The notes beneath the pieces are model-generated. The model saw only the letters and a program-made list of their open reading frames with translations. It made no database searches and was not told the DNA's origin. 13,959 nt of DNA from an uncultured Muribaculaceae bacterium (GTDB taxonomy: Bacteria > Bacteroidota > Bacteroidia > Bacteroidales > Muribaculaceae): NCBI GenBank assembly GCA_910586475.1, contig CAJUHM010000032.1:15952-29910 (forward strand), in the 5' to 3' direction. The position numbers were made by a program, and so were the translations under genes. Position 1 is the stretch's first letter. Each line of letters opens with the position of its first letter. Shown here piece after piece: positions 1 to 6,481 of the stretch.

Positions 1-55
1 ACCCGATAAACAGGAGCAGACGCCGCGTTTGGGTTCAATATATATCCGGCTCTCC

Positions 56-1213
56 TTAGGCAAGGAAACCGAGGAGCACACCGGCAGCTACTGCCGAACC
101 GATCACACCGGCCACATTCGGACCCATAGCGTGCATCAGCAGATAGTTGTTCGGATCATATTCCAGACCGAGGTTGTTCGAAATACGCGCCGACATCGGA
201 ACAGCCGACACACCGGCATTACCGATAAGCGGATTGATTTTCTTCGATTTCGGAAGGAAGAGATTGAAAATCTTCACGAAGATCACACCGCTCGTAGAAG
301 CGATAATGAACGCCATGAAACCGAGAGCGAAGATTCCGATCGTCTCTGCTGTCAGGAACTCTGAAGCCTGAGTCGAAGCACCGACAGTCATACCAAGAAG
401 AATCGTGACAATATCTGTCAGCGCATTCGAAGCTGTCTTAGCCAGACGGTTGCAGACCCCGCACTCACGAAGCAGGTTGCCGAAGAAAAGCATACCCAGC
501 AACGGAATACCCGACGGAACCACGAAACAGGTCAGCAGCATGCCGACGATAGGGAAGATGATCTTCTCGTTCTGAGAGACCGCACGAGCCGGCTTCATCT
601 TGATCAGACGCTCGTTCTTTGTCGTGAACAGACGCATGATCGGCGGCTGAATAACCGGAACGAGAGCCATGTAGGAATAAGCCGACACAGCGATCGCACC
701 CATCAGATTCGGAGCAAGCTTCGACGACAGGAAGATTGCCGTAGGACCGTCGGCACCTCCGATGATCGCGATAGAACCGGCCTGATCGGGAGCGAAACCG
801 AGCAGAAGGGCAACCATATAGGCACCGAAGATACCAAACTGTGCGGCCGCACCGATAAGCATCAGCTTCGGATTGGCTATAAGAGCCGAAAAGTCCGTCA
901 TCGCACCGATCCCGAGGAAGATCAGCGGAGGATACCATCCGGCACTAACACCATTGTAGAGAATATTCAGGACAGAGCCTTCTTCGTAGATGCCCACTTC
1001 GAGGCCGGCGGTAGTGTCAAAGGGGATGTTACCGATGAGCATACCGAAACCGATCGGAACGAGCAGCATCGGCTCGAAATTCTTCTTGATAGCGAGCCAG
1101 ATGAAGAAGAGACCTACGGCCAGCATGACAAAATGCTGCCACGTAGCGTTATGGAATCCTGTCAGATTCCAGAACTGCTGGAGGTTAGTTAGCAAAAAAT
1201 CACCAAAATCCAT
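56..1213 (-). CDS. mmdB: Sodium ion-translocating decarboxylase beta subunit (methylmalonyl-CoA decarboxylase type)
   Basis: Integral membrane subunit of a biotin-dependent Na+ pump. It decarboxylates carboxybiotin on the carrier protein and couples this to Na+ export. The 385-residue protein is hydrophobic nearly throughout, with about ten membrane segments. It carries the family signature GGADGPTAIFLSSKLAP at residues 152-168; Asp155 matches the aspartate known to be essential for Na+ coupling in OadB. Two further conserved blocks are visible: GNAGVSAVPMSAR near 331-343 and HAMGPNVAGVIGSAVAAGV at 361-379. Length is slightly shorter than OadB of enterobacteria (about 430) but normal for MmdB/GcdB forms. 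It is the last gene of the minus-strand operon, 36 nt after the biotin carrier. The subunit alone cannot distinguish oxaloacetate, glutaconyl-CoA or methylmalonyl-CoA substrates. The neighbouring epimerase and carboxyltransferase point to methylmalonyl-CoA. Family assignment is very secure. Confidence 0.96.
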   Translation of the reverse strand: MDFGDFLLTNLQQFWNLTGFHNATWQHFVMLAVGLFFIWLAIKKNFEPMLLVPIGFGMLIGNIPFDTTAGLEVGIYEEGSVLNILYNGVSAGWYPPLIFLGIGAMTDFSALIANPKLMLIGAAAQFGIFGAYMVALLLGFAPDQAGSIAIIGGADGPTAIFLSSKLAPNLMGAIAVSAYSYMALVPVIQPPIMRLFTTKNERLIKMKPARAVSQNEKIIFPIVGMLLTCFVVPSGIPLLGMLFFGNLLRECGVCNRLAKTASNALTDIVTILLGMTVGASTQASEFLTAETIGIFALGFMAFIIASTSGVIFVKIFNLFLPKSKKINPLIGNAGVSAVPMSARISNNLGLEYDPNNYLLMHAMGPNVAGVIGSAVAAGVLLGFLA

Positions 1214-1249
1214 ATTTCTAAGATTGTAATGGGTTAATGGTTAGCGCGC

Positions 1250-1687
1250 TTACTCGATCGTGAGGATAGATGCACCCTCAAGAACAGCGTCGCCCGGATT
1301 GACTTCGATCGATTTAACAACACCATCGCGGCCTGCATGGATGGCATTCTCCATCTTCATAGCCTCGAGGATAGCGACTGTGTCGGAAGCGCCGACCGTA
1401 TCACCGACCTTGACATTGATGCTGACAATCGTGCCGGGAAGAGGTGAAACGACCTTGTGGCCTGCACCTCCTGTCGAAGTCGGCTTGGCGATCACCTTGC
1501 CGCCTTCAGCCGTACGGGGAGCGGCCGAGGGACGCGGAGCGTTTTTGATCGTAACAGGTTTCTTGTCGGCGTTGATCTCAACCTTATAGGGAACTCCATT
1601 GACCTCCACCTCGGCAACATTGTGTTCGATGTCGCCAATCGACACCTTATAAGTGTTACCGTTGATTTTATATTTGTATTCTTTCAT
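1250..1687 (-). CDS. mmdC: Biotin carboxyl carrier subunit of the decarboxylase
   Basis: Small carrier that shuttles CO2 as carboxybiotin from the carboxyltransferase subunit to the membrane beta subunit. The 145-residue protein begins with a short beta-rich N-terminal region (1-48), followed by a flexible Pro/Ala/Gly-rich linker (about 49-77). It ends in a biotinyl-lipoyl domain (about 78-145). The biotinylation motif EAMKMEN is at 108-114, with Lys111 the modified residue. The domain also shows the usual SPLPGTI strand and a second symmetric half ending in ILTIE. This linker-plus-domain layout is typical of MmdC/GcdC. It lies between the OadG-like gene and mmdB in the same operon. It needs a biotin protein ligase encoded elsewhere. 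Confidence 0.96.
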   Translation of the reverse strand: MKEYKYKINGNTYKVSIGDIEHNVAEVEVNGVPYKVEINADKKPVTIKNAPRPSAAPRTAEGGKVIAKPTSTGGAGHKVVSPLPGTIVSINVKVGDTVGASDTVAILEAMKMENAIHAGRDGVVKSIEVNPGDAVLEGASILTIE

Positions 1688-1740
1688 TATTCAAATGATT
1701 TTTTTAACGGATTGTTGAAATTAACTTTTAAAGATGCCTT

Positions 1741-2706
1741 TTATTTCTTGGGAAGCTGGCGGAGACTGTAGATTTTCGAGCTCCACGGCGAATATGCCCG
1801 CTTCACCTTATTGATCGTAAGCACTGTGCTCTCGCGGTCGTGAGCATCGAGATGTTCGTGGAGAGCCATTGCGATAGCAGCGATTTCCTCACCAGAATCA
1901 TGCGCTTTACGTTCTTCAGGATGCAGTTCGGCCACTGTAGTTCCCTTTGAAACCGCACGGTTGCGACGCAAAACTCCTTCGCCGATCTTGCTGATGATAT
2001 AGAAGCAGACACACAGCAGAAGAAGCGCGCTGAACACAATGCCCATCGCCATGATCGCCATTGCGAAACCATTGGCGTCCTTTTCGGCAAACATGTCGAT
2101 CTTGTCATTTTTCTCGCGGATCTTGTTGTTGGAACTGGGAGTCACAGGAAATCCTTTGCGGTCGTCTCTCACCTCCCAGGCCGCAGAAGCGTCAGGACCT
2201 TCGACATCGATTCCGTCAACCACGCGGGCATAGGAAGTATTGGGCGCGAGATCTGCAGGAACAGTGACCTGATCGATCAGAGTCACCCCGTCGGCATCGA
2301 ACACACCGATCCAGTTTTCCTGGCCGGGAGTCAGAGTGAAGTTTGTGTGGAACGTTCCGAGCGTAGGCTGGCCGTCAGCCCAGAAAATGATGTGCTGACG
2401 CTTGGGGATCTTCGTATTGACATCTCCAAGAGGCACAGCATACATCATCGCCTTACGTTCTTGCGACGTCAGCGTACTGTCCAAAGTAGCCGGATTGTTC
2501 GTGATGAACACGCTGGCGATATTAAGCGGAGCGTGAGTCGTGTTAAACAGCTCGATCCAGGCCTGATGACGTCCGTAGTCGTCAACCACACTGCTGTCGT
2601 TCTGCACCATCACTTCATTGATGCGCAGATTCCGGCGGCTCTGGGCTGACATGACCGAAGCACACGAGGCCATGATCAGAAGCAGAAGGAATATTTTCTT
2701 TCTCAT
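1741..2706 (-). CDS. OadG-type small subunit fused to an exported lamin-tail domain
   Basis: Probable gamma/delta (OadG-like) assembly subunit of the Na+ decarboxylase, with an unusual extracytoplasmic extension. In the 321 residues I see an N-terminal signal segment (1-21, ending VMSA), then a beta-rich domain (about 26-160). That domain has lamin-tail features: LRINEVMVQN at the start, DYGRHQAWIELFNT, LNIASVFITNN, and IIFWADGQ with hydrophobic strands. A linker leads to one membrane helix (about 213-238), then a cytoplasmic basic stretch. The C-terminal OadG signature is at 272-315, with GEEIAAIAMALHEH, TVLTI and YSPWSSKIYSLR. Classical OadG proteins are about 80-100 residues, so roughly 200 residues are extra. 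The topology (outside domain, helix, inside OadG tail) is inferred. Cys15 lies in a poor lipobox (MASC), so a lipoprotein is possible but less likely. The gene is 39 nt after mmdA and 53 nt before mmdC. Confidence 0.88.
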   Translation of the reverse strand: MRKKIFLLLLIMASCASVMSAQSRRNLRINEVMVQNDSSVVDDYGRHQAWIELFNTTHAPLNIASVFITNNPATLDSTLTSQERKAMMYAVPLGDVNTKIPKRQHIIFWADGQPTLGTFHTNFTLTPGQENWIGVFDADGVTLIDQVTVPADLAPNTSYARVVDGIDVEGPDASAAWEVRDDRKGFPVTPSSNNKIREKNDKIDMFAEKDANGFAMAIMAMGIVFSALLLLCVCFYIISKIGEGVLRRNRAVSKGTTVAELHPEERKAHDSGEEIAAIAMALHEHLDAHDRESTVLTINKVKRAYSPWSSKIYSLRQLPKK

Positions 2707-2745
2707 TTTGTCTCTGTAGAATGATAATTTTGATTCGCTTGTTGA

Positions 2746-4299
2746 TTACAGAGGAATATTGCCGTGTTTCTTGGCAGGATTAGTCAGCTTCTTGGTAGCG
2801 AGCTGCTGAAGAGCGCGGATCACACGGAAACGGGTGTTGCGCGGCTCGATGACATCATCGATATATCCGTAGCGGGCCGCATTGTAGGGATTGCAGAACA
2901 GCTTGTTGTATTCCGATTCTTTTTCCTTGAGCACTGCCTGCGGATCTTCCGAAGCCTTAGCCTCACGGGCATAAAGGACTTCGACCGCACCTGCGCCACC
3001 CATAACGGCGATCTCAGCCGTAGGCCATGCATAGTTCATATCGCCGCGAAGCTGCTTGCAGCTCATGACAATATGGCTGCCGCCGTAGCTCTTGCGCAGT
3101 GTAACTGTCACCTTAGGCACTGTTGCCTCGCCATAAGCATAAAGAAGCTTAGCTCCGTGGAGGATCACACCATTATATTCCTGACCGGTTCCGGGAAGGA
3201 ATCCGGGAACATCGACGAGAGTGACCAGAGGAATATTGAACGCATCGCAGAAACGGACGAAACGCGCGCCCTTACGCGAAGCATTGCTGTCGAGCACACC
3301 GGCAAGATATTTTGGCTGGTTCGCTACGATACCGACAGCGTGGCCGTTGAAACGGGCGAAACCGACAATGAGGTTCTTTGCATAATTGCGCTGAACTTCG
3401 AGGAACTCGCCGTTGTCGATGATCGCGCCGATAACCTCATACATGTCATAGGGACGGTTCGGCGAATCGGGAATAATCTCATTGAGTGAATCCTCCAGAC
3501 GGTCGATCGGGTCATTGCACTCAACCAACGGCGGTTCTTCCAGATTGTTCTGCGGAATGTAGCTGAAGAGCTTGCGGATAATCTTCAGACAGTCTTCGCC
3601 GTCTTCGGCCGCGAAATGAGCCACACCGCTCTTTGTCGAGTGCACTTCCGCACCGCCGAGAGCATCCTGAGTCACATCTTCGCCTGTCACTGTCTTGACA
3701 ACCTTCGGACCGGTGAGGAACATATAGGAAATGCCCTTGGTCATGATCGTGAAGTCAGTAAGCGCAGGTGAATAGACTGCGCCGCCGGCACACGGACCGA
3801 GAATAGCTGAGATCTGGGGAATCACACCCGAAGCAAGAATGTTGCGCTGGAAAATTTCGGCATAACCGGCAAGTGCGTTGATACCCTCCTGGATACGCGC
3901 GCCCCCCGAATCATTAAGTCCGATCACCGGAGCACCCATCTTCATCGCCATATCCATGATCTTGCAGATCTTAAGTGCCATTGTTTCGCTCAGCGATCCA
4001 CCGAAAACAGTGAAGTCCTGTGCAAAAACGTAGACCAGACGGCCGTCGATCGTACCGTAGCCTGTCACAACGCCGTCGCCGAGGAACGATTTCTTTTCCT
4101 GACCGAAATTGGAACAGCGGTGGCGCACAAACATATCGATTTCTTCGAATGAACCTTCGTCAAGAAGTTGGGCAATGCGTTCGCGGGCTGTGTATTTTCC
4201 GCGGTCATGCTGTTTCTGGATGGCTTTCTCGCCGCCTCCTAAGCGGGCCTCATTGCGCAGTGCAATGAGTTCCTGAACTTTTTCAAGCTGATTACTCAT
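2746..4299 (-). CDS. mmdA: Methylmalonyl-CoA decarboxylase alpha subunit (carboxyltransferase)
   Basis: Cytoplasmic carboxyltransferase that moves the carboxyl group of (S)-methylmalonyl-CoA to biotin on MmdC, releasing propionyl-CoA. The 517-residue length matches the acyl-CoA carboxylase beta/MmdA family. Visible motifs include GGARIQEGINALAGYAEIF (132-150) and GPCAGGAVYSPALTDF (168-183) of the N-terminal crotonase-like half. The C-terminal half shows DVPGFLPGTGQEYNGVI (363-379), SYGGSHIVM (404-412) and WPTAEIAVMGGAGAVEVLY (425-443). The same fold serves propionyl-CoA carboxylase. No biotin carboxylase subunit is present here, while the membrane pump subunits are, so the decarboxylase role is preferred. 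Glutaconyl-CoA decarboxylase is the other option, made less likely by the upstream epimerase gene. It is the second gene of the operon and follows a terminator-like hairpin after mce. Confidence 0.95.
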   Translation of the reverse strand: MSNQLEKVQELIALRNEARLGGGEKAIQKQHDRGKYTARERIAQLLDEGSFEEIDMFVRHRCSNFGQEKKSFLGDGVVTGYGTIDGRLVYVFAQDFTVFGGSLSETMALKICKIMDMAMKMGAPVIGLNDSGGARIQEGINALAGYAEIFQRNILASGVIPQISAILGPCAGGAVYSPALTDFTIMTKGISYMFLTGPKVVKTVTGEDVTQDALGGAEVHSTKSGVAHFAAEDGEDCLKIIRKLFSYIPQNNLEEPPLVECNDPIDRLEDSLNEIIPDSPNRPYDMYEVIGAIIDNGEFLEVQRNYAKNLIVGFARFNGHAVGIVANQPKYLAGVLDSNASRKGARFVRFCDAFNIPLVTLVDVPGFLPGTGQEYNGVILHGAKLLYAYGEATVPKVTVTLRKSYGGSHIVMSCKQLRGDMNYAWPTAEIAVMGGAGAVEVLYAREAKASEDPQAVLKEKESEYNKLFCNPYNAARYGYIDDVIEPRNTRFRVIRALQQLATKKLTNPAKKHGNIPL

Positions 4300-4336
4300 T
4301 GTGGGGTAATGATAGAGTTATATGGATTTGAAAGTA

Positions 4337-4380
4337 GAAGAAAGCCGGTGGAGTTCATCGAATGCCCACCGGTTTCTTCC
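4337..4380 (-). terminator. Intrinsic-terminator-like hairpin between mce and mmdA
   Basis: On the minus strand, 20 nt after the mce stop codon, the arms CCGGTGG and CCACCGG form a 7-bp GC-rich stem. The stem extends past a single-base bulge by seven more pairs (GAAGAAA with TTTCTTC). The loop is 14 nt. The right arm is followed on the minus strand by a T-rich tract (TTTCTTCT). It could end a mce-only transcript or act as a partial terminator that sets the mce:mmdA ratio. I see no full TAnnTTTG box between it and the mmdA start, so read-through is the likelier way mmdA is expressed. Confidence 0.65.
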
Positions 4381-4399
4381 TTGGTTTTGGTTTAGACGG

Positions 4400-4819
4400 T
4401 TACTTGTTGGGGTCTTCACACAGCTCGACGAGTGTGCCGCATGTGCTCTTCGGATGAAGGAATGCGATGTTAAGACCTTCCGCACCCTTTCTGGGGGCCT
4501 TGTCGATCAGGCGGCCGCCCTTGCCCTCAACTTCGGCAAGTGCGTTGGCAACTCCGTCCTGAACCGCAAATGCAATGTGCTGGATGCCGCCGCGGCCACC
4601 GTTGTTGGCGATAAACTTGGCAATCGCGCTGTCGGGCGACGTTGCTTCGAGAAGCTCAATCTTTGTCTGGCCGACCTTAAAGAATGCGGTGCGCACCTTC
4701 TGGTCAGCAACCTCTTCTATTGCAAAGCATTTGAACCCGAGCATATTTTCGTAAAACGGGATTGCTTCTTCAAGTGATGTAACGGCGATGCCGACATGTT
4801 CGATGTGGGAAATATCCAT
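4400..4819 (-). CDS. mce: Methylmalonyl-CoA epimerase
   Basis: Interconverts (R)- and (S)-methylmalonyl-CoA, linking the B12-dependent mutase (not in this window) to the decarboxylase encoded downstream. The 139-residue protein is a two-module vicinal-oxygen-chelate (glyoxalase-like) fold. The first module starts with ISHIEHVGIAV and the second with GGIQHIAFAV. Candidate divalent-metal ligands are His8, His81 and Glu132 (in LVELCED); these are family positions read by eye. The RTAFFKVGQTKIELLEAT segment at 43-60 is typical of the family. It is the first gene of the minus-strand propionate operon, with a TAnnTTTG-type promoter box about 120 nt upstream. Length and the GLNIAFLHPKSTCGTLVELCE ending match epimerases rather than glyoxalase I. 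Confidence 0.95.
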   Translation of the reverse strand: MDISHIEHVGIAVTSLEEAIPFYENMLGFKCFAIEEVADQKVRTAFFKVGQTKIELLEATSPDSAIAKFIANNGGRGGIQHIAFAVQDGVANALAEVEGKGGRLIDKAPRKGAEGLNIAFLHPKSTCGTLVELCEDPNK

Positions 4820-4929
4820 GATATTACTGTTTTAATTGGTTTGATGATTTCATATGATACTGATTCGGCTGCACCCATGCAGAGACTGACCGGAATAATA
4901 GCTCCCAGTCATCCCGCACGCGCGCGAGT
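4820..4929 (-). promoter_or_regulatory. Structured 5' leader candidate of the mce-mmd operon
   Basis: If transcription starts just after the TAAATTTG box, the mce mRNA has a leader of about 110 nt. Two short hairpins are readable on the minus strand. One is a perfect 5-bp stem CTGCA/TGCAG with a TGGG loop (4869-4882). Next to it is a 6-bp stem GACTGG/CCGGTC with one G-U pair (about 4885-4909). I do not recognise a known riboswitch; no cobalamin-box-like segment is apparent. The function is unknown and the folding is by eye only. Confidence 0.35.
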
Positions 4930-4935
4930 CAACCG

Positions 4936-4943
4936 CAAATTTA
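4936..4943 (-). promoter_or_regulatory. Bacteroidota-type promoter -7 box for the mce operon
   Basis: The minus strand reads TAAATTTG, an exact match to the Bacteroidota -7 consensus TAnnTTTG. A possible -33 element TTG lies at 4967-4969 with a 23-nt gap, slightly longer than the usual 19-21. The box lies in the only gap upstream of mce, just after the previous gene ends at 4979. Confidence 0.55.
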
Positions 4944-4978
4944 AGCATAAAAAATGAGAATAGCCGCAATTTATCGGA

Positions 4979-6271
4979 TTAAGTTTGTTTTTCGGCATAA
5001 AGTGCGGCGATCAGATCGACGGCCGTCTCAACAGAAACGCTGCCCGTGTTGACCATCAGCTGATAGTTGTGGGGATCCCCCCACCGGCGACCCGTGAAAT
5101 GCTGATAGTGTCGCACCCTCGATTCGTTACGCTCTCTGATCGTTTGCTCCGCGCCTTCGCGCTCAAGACCGTATGAACCGACTGCCCGCTCAAGCGCATG
5201 CTCCTGATCGGTGTAACAGAACACACTGACTACAGAATCCTGCGGAAGGTCGGCCAGAACATAATCGGCGCAACGTCCGACAATCACACACGGCTCAGTC
5301 GCAGCAATCCGACGGATCACACGGCTCTGAGCCAGAAACAGACGGTCTGCGCCCGCCTCACTGTGTTCGATTGCCACATCATAGTTCTGGAAAATCTGTA
5401 CTGCAAGCTCCTCCGGCGAAAGGCTCTGCTCGTTTGTCTCGACAAAAACCTCCGAAAAACCGCTATCGCTCGCCGCCAGTGCGATCAGTTCGCTGTTGTA
5501 GCATTTTATTCCGAGCCTTTCTGCAAGTCTGTAGCCAAGCTCGCGGCCACCGCTCCCATACTCGCGGGTGATCGTGATGACAAGCGCATGAACCTCCCGA
5601 TCAGCCGCCTCTGCCGGCTGAGCCTTGTCGCGGCCCTCAAGCCAAGGCGTCAGCGGACGCAGCAGCCTCCCGAAGAGAAACACCATCGGACCGACCATAA
5701 AAGCCGCCGCCACTGTCCCCTCGCGAACACCGCTGACTGTCGATGAAAAAGCAAGCGAGATCAGACACGCCGCAGCCACCAGGCTGACATCGAAACAGAT
5801 CTTCACTCGTCCGAACTCCTTCCTGAAACGCGAGGAGATCACCCGAATCAGATAGTCGCCGGAAAGCATCGCCACATTGGCCTGGACCGACATCGCGATT
5901 CCAAATGCCAGAATCCCGCACCCGACAACCAGCGTGGCCACATGCGAAAGATAATGACCCGGAACCCACCAGAAAAGCATTCGCAGCGAAACATCGATAA
6001 ACACTCCGAAAAGCACACTGACCGGTATCTGCATGATCAGATCCATTCGCTTCTCCCGGATCTGACTCCGGGTCATCAGTGCCACCTCGAGAATGATATA
6101 AAGCATATTGAAAACTGCAGTCCATCCGCCGATCGAAAGCGGTGTGAAAAGACTCAGGACATAAGGCACACTTGAAATCGGCGAAGTCCCGAGAACCGTT
6201 TTGGTCACAAGTGCCACTCCAACCGAACTGACAAACAGCGAGATCAGAAAATAAAGATATCTTTTAACCAT
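4979..6271 (-). CDS. YczE-like (DUF6198-type) membrane protein fused to cytidylate-kinase-like domain
   Basis: A two-part protein of 430 residues. Residues 1 to about 205 hold around six membrane segments beginning MVKRYLYFLISLFVSSVGVA and including TSPISSVPYVLS, resembling the YczE/YitT-like group of putative transporters. After a charged linker (about 211-225) comes a soluble P-loop domain starting HALVITITREYGSGG, with the nucleotide-binding turn GSGGRELG near 239-246. It has further kinase-like segments (VIVGRCADYVL near 330-340 and RNESRVRHYQ near 381-390). This part resembles the cytidylate kinase-like family, which is distinct from essential Cmk; its substrate is unknown. I use the ATG at 6271 rather than 6292, because a TAnnTTTG box at 6294-6301 almost touches the upstream ATG, leaving no room for a leader. 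The gene is monocistronic by context. Domain families are fairly certain; function is unknown. Confidence 0.85.
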   Translation of the reverse strand: MVKRYLYFLISLFVSSVGVALVTKTVLGTSPISSVPYVLSLFTPLSIGGWTAVFNMLYIILEVALMTRSQIREKRMDLIMQIPVSVLFGVFIDVSLRMLFWWVPGHYLSHVATLVVGCGILAFGIAMSVQANVAMLSGDYLIRVISSRFRKEFGRVKICFDVSLVAAACLISLAFSSTVSGVREGTVAAAFMVGPMVFLFGRLLRPLTPWLEGRDKAQPAEAADREVHALVITITREYGSGGRELGYRLAERLGIKCYNSELIALAASDSGFSEVFVETNEQSLSPEELAVQIFQNYDVAIEHSEAGADRLFLAQSRVIRRIAATEPCVIVGRCADYVLADLPQDSVVSVFCYTDQEHALERAVGSYGLEREGAEQTIRERNESRVRHYQHFTGRRWGDPHNYQLMVNTGSVSVETAVDLIAALYAEKQT

Positions 6272-6293
6272 AGGACCAATGATTGGAAACATG

Positions 6294-6301
6294 CAAAGTT
6301 A
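6294..6301 (-). promoter_or_regulatory. Promoter -7 box for the membrane-kinase fusion gene
   Basis: The minus strand reads TAACTTTG, an exact TAnnTTTG match, ending 22 nt before the chosen start codon at 6271. Transcription would begin near 6287, inside the first codons of the longer reading frame, which supports the shorter start. No TTG is found at the ideal -33 distance; two GGATTGGG copies lie 10 and 28 nt upstream of the box. Confidence 0.55.
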
Positions 6302-6481
6302 ACGAATTTCCCCCAATCCGGTGCTATATCCCAATCCATATCCGAGATGACGAACTTTTTCAGCCGCCACACGTTATTTCAATCAGAAAACCTAATGAAC
6401 CTCGCCTTACGGGCATCTGAATCGACCCTGCCGGCACTAACTAACATTCTTAATCTTCATTTTTTATAATCCTGTAATATT
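6302..6481. promoter_or_regulatory. Divergent intergenic region between the fusion gene and frc
   Basis: This roughly 180-nt gap carries the control sequences of two divergent transcription units. The minus-strand promoter box lies at its left edge. For frc I find no exact TAnnTTTG box; the last 40 nt before the start are AT-rich. A direct repeat CCCAATCC occurs at 6312-6319 and 6330-6337, an 18-nt period, and could be an operator. No hairpin or reading frame stands out. Confidence 0.4.

Noticed and set aside
1..55. Possible terminator after mmdB on the minus strand
   Set aside because: Only GGAG/CTCC and a broken CCG/CGG pairing are visible, with a large loop and no clean T tract; the window edge prevents a fair judgement.
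2764..3489. 241-residue plus-strand frame opposite mmdA
   Set aside because: Shadow of mmdA, whose motifs are unmistakable; no promoter or recognisable motif in the shadow product.
56..4299. Oxaloacetate decarboxylase as the identity of the Na+ pump
   Set aside because: The carboxyltransferase is of the acyl-CoA carboxylase type, not the pyruvate-carboxylase-like OadA, and an epimerase gene leads the operon.
4820..4978. Cobalamin riboswitch upstream of mce
   Set aside because: The leader is too short and lacks a recognisable B12 box; only two small hairpins are visible.
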